Origin: Anthopleura xanthogrammica
Taxonomy: Eukaryota; Cnidaria; Anthozoa; Actiniaria; Actiniidae
DNA length: 64,000 bases
Direction: 5' to 3'
Assembly (NCBI GenBank): GCA_964019055.1
Contig: OZ025216.1
Location: 9,063,414-9,127,413 of the forward strand
In this document: positions 38,001-50,000 of the stretch, one piece after another
Layout of the letters: each line of letters opens with the position of its first letter
Numbering within the stretch: position 1 is the stretch's first letter
The notes under the pieces: generated by a model
Database searches by the model: none
Told to the model about the DNA's origin: nothing
The model's input: the letters and a program-made list of their open reading frames with translations, nothing else
Made by a program: the position numbers and the translations under genes

Positions 38001-41000
38001 TTGTTTTCGCGCTACGCTTGCTCTAGTCTACCAAGTCTAGAAAATTGCATAGCATACAAAGAACGAATCAAAAAATCCTTGAACATGCTGAAGAGAATAT
38101 TTATAATCATTAAAATACAGATAGAACAAGTTCTTATTTATAAAACTTTCTTTAAAGTGCTAGTCTTACGAGAATGACACTATCCCTGAAGAATAAATCT
38201 TATAAAAGTAGACATGTTATATAGTTCATTGTCAAAATTTTATTTTGATACGAGACCGGGAAGATGTTGTATTTAGCCTTTAAAGTTCGGCATTTTCGGT
38301 CCGCCATTAAACGAATGCGTTCCGGTGAGGTTGGTAACAATTCAACAGAAGTGACGTCATACGCGCAACGATTAAAATTTCGCGGCACATACTAGATACT
38401 CTGGTCTTGCTATAACAACAACACTAAGCGCATGTTTTACCAGTTTCCACTAAAAACCTGAAGTTTTAAACACAATTACAATTAAAGCATGGAGAGCATG
38501 GAGAGCAAAGTCAGAAGTGCGCATATGACGTCACGAATAAATTAAATACAGATCCGCTGACCAAACTAATCGCTGTGACCGAACAATGGAGGACTAACTT
38601 TTTAGCGATTTTAAGAACAAAATTCATTCCCTTAATTATTTTTTTTCGATCCGACTTTTGTTAATTCGTAAACTATACGACCTATTTGTGGATAATAATC
38701 ACAGAAAAGTGATGATTTTACAGTGTCATTCTCGTAAGACTAGCACTTTAAATATTTTTAGTTAGTCATCTTCGAAAATATGGTTTAAGATAGATTTCCT
38801 GAGAAAATTGCTTCCAGAGCTTTTTTAATTTTTGAGTTATGATTTTTTGTGTGCAAAGCTTGATTTCCGCCATTTTTCTTTCGAAAACTTGTCGAGATGG
38901 TCATATTCAAAATTCATTATCTTGAAAACGAGCTCGGGACACCCATTTTTTTTTCATTTTTGGAATCAGCGTTAAATTTTGTGTAAAATATCTTTCTAAG
39001 AACATTTTGTAATTATTCCTTGCTAAAGTAGTCAGTCACCTTAAAAGCTTTTTTCTTCTCCAACAGTTATTTACTGGCAATACAGATAGAAATACAGTGG
39101 TTATAAATATCTTGAATCCTTCAGTGCGAGCAAAGTTTATCAGGTTTATACCAACAAGATACAGCTATTACAAAATACTTCGAGTCGAGGCTTATGGTTC
39201 CCTGACAGGCAAGTAGATAAAATCATACAATGTTCTGTCGATATCGACTGCAAAGAAAAATGTTAGTAGTGCGCATGTCCGAAATAGAAGAAAACGGAGG
39301 AGCACTGAGAGCGAGTTTACAAATGGAAGACGAGCTTTGTTTTATGGGAAGCACGGGTGGTGTAGCGGTAAGAGCGCTCGCCTCTCACCAAGGCGTCCCG
39401 GGTTCGAGTCCCGCCGGGCTCTGTGTTGTATGGGAGTAGAGTTTGTTGGTTTTCTCCTGTGCTTCGAGGGTTTTCCTCTGGGTTCTCCAGTTTTCCTCCC
39501 ACCGCAAAAATCAACTTCTAAATTCTAATTCGATCTAGAAGGGCCTAGATGAAAATTACTTCGTGTAACTCACTAGTTCCAAGTAGTTCCAACTCAGTCT
39601 CTAGCCAATAGCAAACGACAATGACAAGTTCCAGAATATCGTGTGGGTCCCTACCCTCAATAAAACAAATTTTCGCTCATCGATGACATTTTCCCGGAAA
39701 ACGACCGGAAACGACCCGAATATGTTAATCATCCCAACGACTTAATTTATTATTAATGGGTTACCTGTGGTATAAAGAATGACGAAAGAGATCGTTATTT
39801 TCAAGGAAAGTACCTTCTTATACTTGATAATTTATTACGTTTCAAAACGTTTGACTAGTTCCGTGGCACTAGTGGAACAATTCTGGATCCACCCCTGCGA
39901 ATTTTTTGGTTTTCGTATGAGTGGGAAACGATGCGGTAGATTCGTAGCCGTACTTTAGCCGTACCGTATCTTAACGTAACCGTAACTACGAGTTGTGATT
40001 CGATGAACTGCTGGAAAACAATGGGGAGCCATTTCAATGTTACGGTATGTGGTACCGTGTATGTGCTGTAAGTCAGTACCGTATGTTTCCCACTCATAAG
40101 AAAACCGCTCTAAACACTTCATGCTGTTCTTTGCTTACGAAATTATTGTAATCTTAGGGTTTGAATACGGTTTCGTCAACACATTTATCTTTTCAACTGA
40201 CCTACAATATAATTCTAATTCTTTTTAACTATTTTTAAGTGACACGCTGACCCAAACAAAACTCCTAAACACTTTGGTTTTCTAACCATAATAATATCTG
40301 ATTACAGGTAGGTTACGATAGTGAGTGCGACAGCTATGTAAGATTTCCGGGAAATCCCAAGTTTCGACGTTTACTCAGCGTGTCAACACCAAACCTTTCC
40401 ATTCTACAAATGTCGTCCAGCGTTCACTTGACTATAAATATCAATCATTACCGAAAACTATCAAAATGTTTTAATCTTTACTGAACATAGAATAAATCTA
40501 GCAAAGAGTAGTAAACAAGTGATTAGCCACACCATTCCAATTGAATGAGTCGAGTTACACGTCATCCTTTCCAATTCTGGTTTGCACTGATTTCTTTCTA
40601 GATACTTTCTTGGAATGTAGTAACTACACCGTGCTGAGCTCATCAGACCGAGCAGCAAGCTATAATGGAAGCGCGTACAAGTGCGATAAGATTGACATCA
40701 CCAAGGGATGGCACCGATTCATGGGAGATGCTGGGACTACCATAGCGACATCGAATATTGATATGTTCCACTGCGGAACTTCTTACCCAGGATGGATGGA
40801 AGGTTCCCATCCCACTCAAGCAGAGGGTATCGTAAATCGTACGGTGTGCTATAGTACGGGACCGTGCAGTTACTACTATAACAATATTCGTGTCAGAAAC
40901 TGTGGAGGATTCTACGTGTACGAGCTTGCCAAACCAGAACACTGTATGTTTCGTTACTGTGGCAACGGGACAAGTAAGTGCATTTTTTTCGATGCTTTTC

Positions 41001-44000
41001 ATTCTTCAGCTACAAGTCTAAACCTAATTCAAGTCTAAACCTATTGATAATGATGAAAATATGATATAGTAGACTAGTAGAGATGAGTAGATATTATTTC
41101 CATTGTTTTCTTTTGTGTTTATTTGACTGTTGCACACAAACAAGTTTCGTAAGTTAGGTAAAACTACTCTAATGCAGGTTAATTTTTTAAAAATACACCA
41201 GTTTCGTATTTTATGCGTACCGCTGTTTTTGAAGACCACTCATTTGCACAAGCTTAGCTTAATTTATCAGTCAACTATTCACAGATTATCCAATAAAAGT
41301 CCGTGAGATTTTAAAACATTAGTATTCAACTTGCACATTCTTTATTTATTGCAGTTCGTTTTTGCAAATGATTTGCTCTTAAACGAGGCTAATTCTGTGC
41401 AACATGTACAGACCCAGTGGGTCTGTTGTCTTCAAAAACAGCGGTATGCATAGAATGCGAAACGAAAGCTCAGATGCACGGTGCAAAATTCCTTCCAACT
41501 TCATGATTACAGTACTATTTTAGCAGCCAAATCCGAAAAGGTCTCGATTTTTTCGTTTAATTTACGAGGATAATACAAATAACATAAACAGAATAAAACA
41601 GACGTTCAAACTTTTATATTTTAGTGTGATGTTGCATGCAATGTTGCACCGTGTGCCGGAGCCTTTATGACATATTATATATGTGTACAAAAAAGAATTA
41701 TTTCTAATGTTGTTTGATATTTCTTATTCAGGTAGGAACAACGCATGCGCAAGCAGTCCTTGTAATAATGGCACATGTCTTGCTACCTACCCTGGCTACA
41801 GGTGCTATTGTCCATATGGTTACAGTGGAAGACAATGTGAAACAAGTAAGTTCTACTAAGACAGTACTAGATTTAGAAATCATACAATGTACGTAGACCT
41901 GGGTCTTGTCGTAATAATGGCACGTGTGTTGCTACCTACCATGGCTACAGGTGCTGTTGTCCATATGGTTACAGCGGGACACAATGTGAAACAAGTTAGT
42001 TGTACTAGAATGTATTGAATTGTATGAAGTATGTGTTAGCAAGACAAACATTGTGAATAGTGGAATACTAACCGGGAGGGCAAGGAGATTCAAGGTGAGA
42101 CCTTTCAATGACCTCACTCCTATACAAGAGGGAAACTACATTTACGACTCTCGCTCACCCTTAATGGACTACTTCGACGATGCGGCGGCCATCTTGAATC
42201 TGATTAATGAAAAGAACCGTGTAAGAAATGCCGGAGGTATACGTAGATTCTGATGAAGAAAAAACAAATTCTGGGTTTCTCTGGCCATATCATGCTAGTT
42301 AAGTGACAAGCTTTTTAAGTTTCTACGTAGTATCAGTCATTCCTTTTACATCTTGAATGGCAAGGCATTATGGGGCGTCCAGGGGGCAAAACAAAACAGA
42401 AATGTCGGATAAAATAAGGAGTTTCGTTTATTTGTCTTTCTTTCGCGTCCATCTTCTTAATTCATCTCTTGTCAAGTTGTCTTGTGGTGAAATGTTAATG
42501 TTAATTGACGCCATTACTGTAAAAACGATTTGTATAGTTGCCCCCTAACAAGATGGCCGCCGTATCGTCGAAGTAGTCCATTGTTTGCAGTCCCTATCTC
42601 CTACTGGCCCACCAGTTTTGCTTGTGTATGTCGCTCATCGCCAGAAAACTGCGACATGCAAGTGCGGTCAGCGGTATTCAATGGGCGCATTGCGCATGCG
42701 TTTAATAAGTGGAAACAGAAAAAAACTTACTCTATCGAAGATATTTAAACAAGGGAATCAAGATTAAGGCCCATCTCGACTTTATCTTAGAATTTTTTTA
42801 GTGGAAACTCGCGCGTTTTTCAAAAGTTCCCGCAAGTTTATTAAAGACCGCTCACATTTCTGATTCATTCGCGGGCTTACGGACCTTCCTGCGATGGTAC
42901 ATACATTTGGGCGCTATTTTCTGGGGGTCCCACTGGATATTCGGACCAAATATGCTATTGTGTGCCCCGATCGAGAGTTGTTCTTCAAAATGGCGTTTCA
43001 ACTATGAGATTTGGCTTATTCTTTGCGAAGATATCAAGCCCCGAAGTCAGGGCATTTTGCGAACTTTAACGGGGAAACATGGAGGTATTTTTAAGCTGTT
43101 TAACTGCTGTTATTGTTCAGCAATCGAAAGGAAACCTCGGATTTTATCCTAGAGCCGAGACTTAGTTTCGAGCTGGTGCTCAAATAATTAAACAATATTT
43201 CTGAATGCAGACATTTGTTTCTTTTGTCGTCTATTCTCTGTTTCGGCGAATTACAAACTAATTTAACTTTCGTTTATTTTTCCGTTCTCATACAAACCTC
43301 TGCTTTCAGTGCGATTTCTCTAGGAGTCATTTTGAAATTTAAAAAGGAAACCTCAAATTTAGATTAAAGTAATATTTTTCTTGCAGGTTATAATGTCCTA
43401 TAAATGAATTACAAATTGTGATGCAGACATTTTTGATCCGCCAACACACAGGCTATATTTTAGACACTTTTTGTTTTAAACCCATACATTTCTCATAACT
43501 TTTCGCCGGCCGTATTTTCTTCTGAGCCGGGTTAACCATGCGTGACATGGGTAGCGGCGCGGTTTTCTGGCGATGTTTTTTCACTCAAAATTGGATGTTG
43601 GATGACATAATACGTATAGGTTAGGACTACATGCTGTCCAATTTGGAAATAATTGGATGAAAATATTCCGAGGACTGATAAAATGGGACGAGGCCAATAT
43701 GCCAAGTCTAATTTCATCAGTAATTTGGCAGTCAAGAGGTATTTTTTACTTACAATTATAAAAAGAAAACACGTATAATGAACTAGAAATTAGCCGAAAT
43801 ATAACAATAGTTGCATTGATTCTTGTCTTGCCATCCGCCAAGAGTTAAGTCAAACACTTCAGTATTTTTCTCTGGTGAAGTACAATATTTTGCGAGGTTT
43901 TACGGTAGTTAAACGAGTTTCACTGACAAGTAATTTTATCCATATCGCGGCGGTACCTTTTGTGTAGTTTTGTTCACGTTTCCTTCTCGTATGTGACTTT

Positions 44001-47000
44001 TCTGGATATATTTTTTGGAATCGAATAAACGCTTAATGCTGTTCTTTGCTTAGGAAATTATTGTAATCTTAGGGTTTGAATACGATTTCGTCAACAAATT
44101 TATCTTTAGAAATAATTTTACATCAAAGTTTTCGGGTCTCAGGAAAACGATGTTTGACAATACATACATACATACATAGTTTATTCAAATCGCAAATAAA
44201 TTGTTGACAACTAATAAAATTAAGAGCAAATACAAGCAAAAGGCGATACAAATCGGACAATAAAGCTAAATAATAGGCGACTTGAAAGGAAGTTATGAGG
44301 TTAACCCTATGTAAAAACTCCCCCCAAAAAACGGCAAAACAAGACAAGAAATACATTGAAAAAGAAAAAATCCCTAAGCAGCGTAATTAGCGAAAAATTC
44401 GTTATAAAATGGGAATATAAATATATTAATATTTGACAGAAATGACAGAAATCTTAACATCGTTAATAGTCAGGTCTGTTAGCGAAAAGATTGTTCACTT
44501 TTGAGAGCAATCACCAAACTTGGCACAGATGTTCGTTGGGTTTGAGTTTGGTGCTTGTAATCGAAAGCGCACGAACTTCGCTATTTTTCTCGCTTAGGCC
44601 CGGTTTTAACGTCGAATTTCACATGTGCCGAATCTAATACAAATGAAGTCAATCAAAAGATTTTGTTCATTTGCATTAGATTCAGCACATGTGAACTTCA
44701 ACATCTAGACCGGGCCTAACAGACCTGATTATAAACAAAGCCAAATTTTCTTCTTCCTCGATCCGCCATTTGGAATCCAGGGCAAAGTAAACGAAGCCGA
44801 CAAGCATAAGCTGCGCGCTGATTGGTTGAAAGTCAATTTCTATTGTTTTTCCTAAGTCATGTTTAGATTGGCTGAGAGAAACTTACTGAGTAGTTGGACG
44901 AAAACGATCCAAATTGATCTTAAATATTCTATAATTTCTTTTTCTAATTCCTTAAATTGATTTTTTATCATTTTTATGGATCACGAGCTCGGCTTCTTTC
45001 GATGGAAAGGATTGTCACACAATTCGAGGCATTAAATTGGGTGGCTATATGCTATATCTTGGCTGAAAATTTTAAAACTTAGAACCTTTAATGAAATTAT
45101 TACTGCTAAAAAGTGACAACATTGTATTCTAAATCGCTTAAAAAAGTAAGAACGTTATTAGCAAGCGAATGAGATGCAAATGAGACAATAAGCATTGTAT
45201 CGACCCGATAGCCTCACTTGTATGATTCTTAAAACAAAAGAATATATCATTTGCATGCATCCGTAATGACAGCTATTGGAAACTTGATGAATCAAAAATT
45301 GAAAACAAGGCTGAATTTGTCTGCGCAATTTTGACACGGGAAACTTTCACACATACACTTCTCCCTAAACTCCATATGAGTGAGAAGATAGTCAGTCATT
45401 GGTGTCGTAAAGTTAGGAATCCGGCGAAAATATATATTAATCCCAAAAGCTAGAAACAAATAGGCCTAGGTCAACTGGAATGGTGTTTTTTTTTAAGAGA
45501 AAATTATTTTGAATCTAGATATGTACCCGTGTAACAGTGGTAACCCTTGTCGTAATGGAGGTAGTTGTTACGGAGGTTATAACTGGTACAGATGTTCCTG
45601 TCGTAGTGGATACACTGGACAACAATGTCAGACTTGTAAGTAACAGTCATACAATTAAAGTATCGTATTTTATGCCACAGTTGGTCTCTAAAATCATTAA
45701 ATGTCGATTTTTCTAAAATGGTGTGACAAATCCTATTCATTCCTTAATCTAGACGTGTACCCGTGTAACAGTGGTAACCCTTGTCGTAACGGAGGTACTT
45801 GTCGTGGTGGCCATGGTTGGTACAGATGTTCCTGCCCTTATGGATACACTGGACAACAATGCCAGACTTGTAAGTAACACAGTAATAGAAATTATCATAT
45901 GACCGTATTTCACTGTACGCGTGATTCTAAAAAAAACCTTTGGGGAAAATGTCGTCAGCAAAAAAAGTACGCTTTTCCGAAAAGTGTAATAACTTCCCGT
46001 TCGGACTCGCCGTTCGGACTCGCTGCCGTCAATCATGTAAAAACTACGCATTTTGATTCGCATTTATTAAAAACGCTTTGAAATCGATTTTTTATATGTG
46101 GTCATATGATAAAATGCTTATTGACTGAGTTAGGGTCGGTCCGAACGGGAAAATATTTGGCTCTCGGTCCTTGGCACGGAACTCGCTGCGCTCGTTCCGT
46201 ACTTCAGGACCTCGAGCCAAATATTTTCCCGTTCGGACCTCCCACTCAGTCAATAAGTACATATTATTAAATTGTTATATTACAATAGAATATCGTATTT
46301 TACGGCATAGTTGATCTCTAAACTTATTAAATGTCGTTTTTCTAAAATGAGAAATCCCATTTATTTTGAATCTAGACATGCCGTGTCACAGTAACCCTTG
46401 TCGTAACGGAGCTACTTGTAACAATGGTTATTCGGGCAGATATTACTGTTCCTGTCGTAGTGGATACACTGGCAGTCAGTGTCAGTCTTGTAAGTAACAG
46501 TCAAACAACAGAATATTGTATTTTACGCCACGGTTGATCTCTAAAAGTCATTAAACCAGTTTAACAGGAATACTGTTTCTCTAACATGAGAAATCCCGTT
46601 CTTTTTTTAATGTAGACGTTTACCCGTGTAACAGTAGCCCTTGTCGTAACGGAGGTACTTGTCTCGGTGGTCCTGGCTGGTACAACTGTTCCTGTCTAAG
46701 TGGATACACTGGAAAACAATGTCAGACTTGTAAGTAGAAGCCAACAATCAGGGTCCGGTTGTACGAAGCCTGGATAAAGTTATCCACCGGGTAAGAGTTA
46801 TCCAGTGTAAAGAATGTGTATAGGCGTTATCCGCTGGATAATAATTTATCCGGTGAATAGCGCTACTCAGCCTACATACAACCGGCTCCAGAGCATTATA
46901 TTGTTTCCCGAAGCTCCAAAACATTAGACCAGTTTAACGGGAATTCCAATATTCTGATATGAGAAATCCAATTTATTTTTAATCTAGACGTGTACCCGTG

Positions 47001-50000
47001 TAACATTGGTAACCCTTGTCGTAACGGAGGTACTTGTCAGGGTGGTCATGGTTGGTACAGATGTGACTGTCGTAGTGGATACACTGGACAACAATGTCAG
47101 ACTTGTAAGTAGAAGCCAACAATCAGTGTCCGGTTGTACGAAGTCTGGATAAAGTTATCCACCGGGTAAGAGTTATCCAGTGTAAAGAATGTGTATAGGT
47201 GTTATCCGCTGGATAAGGATTTATCCGGTGGATAGCGCTACTCAGCCTACGTACAACCGGCTCCAGAGCATTTTATTTTTTCCCGGAGCTCCAAAACATT
47301 AGACCAGTTTAACGGGAATTCCAATATTCTGATATGAGAAATCCAATTTATTTTTAATCTAGACGTGTACCCGTGTAACATTGGTAACCCTTGTCGTAAC
47401 GGAGGTACTTGTCAGGGTGGTCATGGTTGGTACAGATGTGACTGTCCTAGTGGATACACTGGACAACAATGTCAGTCTTGTAAGTAACAGTCATACAATC
47501 AGAGTATTGTATTTTATGCCACAGTTGGTCTCTAAAATCATTAAATGTCGTTTTTTTCTAATGCGACAAACCCAATTCATTTTGAATCTAGATATTTACT
47601 CGCCTATTTACACTCCGAAAACTTTTGCTTGTACCTTGTATTTCCGCGGTATTTATCATGTACACATTACTCTGAAAACATACATTGTTTTTTGGCTATG
47701 TTTATCAATTTATTTTTATATGATGTTAATTTACAGCTGCAAATGCCTCGTGCTCTTGTCTTAATGGAGGAACGTGCAGATACACTTGGTATTCTGGATA
47801 TCGTTGTGACTGTCCTAACGGCTACACTGGTAGAGCATGCGAAACAAGTATACTAAGTAAGAAGAGCTAATTATTGATAAACAAAGTTAGGCAACAAAAA
47901 CACAACATACCAATCTGTTCAGTTCTATGATCACCATCAAGTACACCATCACTTCTCACTCCCAGTAGCAACACTCCCACCATCGCTACCATTATGACAA
48001 CACTAACTGACTTTCACACCCACCCATACTACCACAAGACCTCCATAACTCAAACCACCACCACCGCCACTATCATCCGTATCACCACTAACAACAACAA
48101 CCGACCTGAAAACTAGCCACAACAAATAAACTTACGGACACACGGTGTAACATTGTGTGCAATGTTGCAGGCAATCGATGTTGCGAGCCATGTCACACAA
48201 CGCAATTTGCTGCACGCAATGCTGCTGAAGTAGAAAACGATCCTACTTCAACAACATTGCCTGCAATATTGCGCGCAATGTTACACCGTGTGTCTGCGCC
48301 TTAATCGAACACCACCTATTTCCATTTCAGATCTTAACACAAATGTAACTTGTGGTGAGAGTTACATGCAGATTGACTTGGAGGACTCGTACTTCTCTGA
48401 CATTGATTGGCGTAATATGCACCTGAAGGACCCATCATGTAGGGCAACAAAAACAGCCGATACAAGGAGACTACGAGCACCTCTAAACCGATGTGGTACG
48501 ACGTACACAGAAAACAAGAAAACGATCACATTCTGGAACGAGGTATCTTCAGCAAAAAAAATTAAACTGAGTTAAAGAATCCTAGTCAACTACAATTGCG
48601 CAATTCCGTGCCGTGACCGTGCCCGGTGTAACTTTTTACAGTTATGCGAAATAAACGTATTCTTACCACTAACAGTATGAATTATTGTTAGAGAATGAAC
48701 ACCCTTATACTGTAAGTACATTGTATGTTCCAATGACAGGTGAAAACCGACAACCGCTACAAACCAATAGGGAATGGCCCGGCAATCTCACGTGACAGAC
48801 ACCTTCTTCTGCGGTTCTTTTGTGCGTATGAACGAAGCCGTTTTGTCAGCACGTCCTTCTCACCATCAAAGAAGAAAGTGGTTGCATCTGAAGGTATATA
48901 AATTGGGTGTAAATTCTTGTTTTGCGCAAAACAATTGTCCCTGTTTCGTGTCGATGATAGCTCTTAATAGCTCTGAGTTTAGCAAACCCTTGGACCTCGT
49001 TTTAAGTTCGGATTGGAAGTATTAAATTTCCAAGGGGGAGGGGTAGAACCCGGAGAACCCAGAGAAAATCCACCGTGAGGAATATTATGAAAAAGGAATG
49101 AGCAATTGATCCCACGACCATAGCAGTTAGAGGTGGCGCATTAACCCCCCGTCCCTCAACCGTATTAAGCGGCAGCCCGCGAAGAATGTCCCGGTCGTCA
49201 ATAAGTAGAATTGTTATATACCAACTGTCAAAGTCCATTTTTCTCGTACTCTTATTGGGCGAGAGGGCATCACGTGAACGAGAACAAGTTTCGATGTTTC
49301 CCCGGCAACGGCTCTCTGCGGGCAATAATATGTTATCTACCGAAAAAAAAAAAAAAACTGGAAGTGATTTCACCGGAAACGTAAGATCTTTTCTAAGCCG
49401 TTCTTAAAGTCACATAATTAAAACAAAAACAATTTTGTTGGGTTCTTTGACAAAGCACTGAAACCTACCTCGGGAAAGCAGTGTGTTTTGTGGTCCCTCG
49501 ATTGCGATGAAACACACTGTTTCCCTCCGTCCCAGCCAATAAGTGTTAAGTGACTGTTAAATTTAGATTCCTCATAAGATGCGTGAAAAATTATTGGAAC
49601 ATTACATGGAGATCGTAGAACACAAAGTGGCCGCTTAATATACGTTTAATACCTGGCTGGAAAAGAAATGAAGAGGTTCAGGAGAATAATACTTAAATTA
49701 TGCGTTTATCGATTTGTAATGATTAATGATCATGAAAACCGACTGAAGCTTTGTTACGATGCAGTATACTGAGTTATTAATCTCTTTCTCAAGGATCGTA
49801 TGGCAACTTCACTTTCACCATGGATCTCTACCAGTATTCTAACTATTCAACACCCTACTCCCCTTTTGCTTACCCAGTGGCTGTCTACCCAAACCAGCCT
49901 CTGTGGGTTCAGTATGAAGTCAAGAATACCAACGCTGATCTGGTCGTGTTTGCTGAGAATTGTCGTGCTACGCCTTCTAGTGATCCCAATGCGACTCCAC

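Larger units (their letters stand above)
46734..47479 (+). repeat. 375-bp tandem duplication of intron + EGF exon
   Basis: Intron 46734-46987 with exon 46988-47104 repeats as intron 47105-47362 with exon 47363-47479. The copies include the same MITE and the same TTAGACCAGTTTAACGGGAA block. Exons differ at few bases. Confidence 0.88.

Noticed and set aside
39350..39425. Functional tRNA gene
   Set aside because: Head of a SINE family with at least three other copies in the window.
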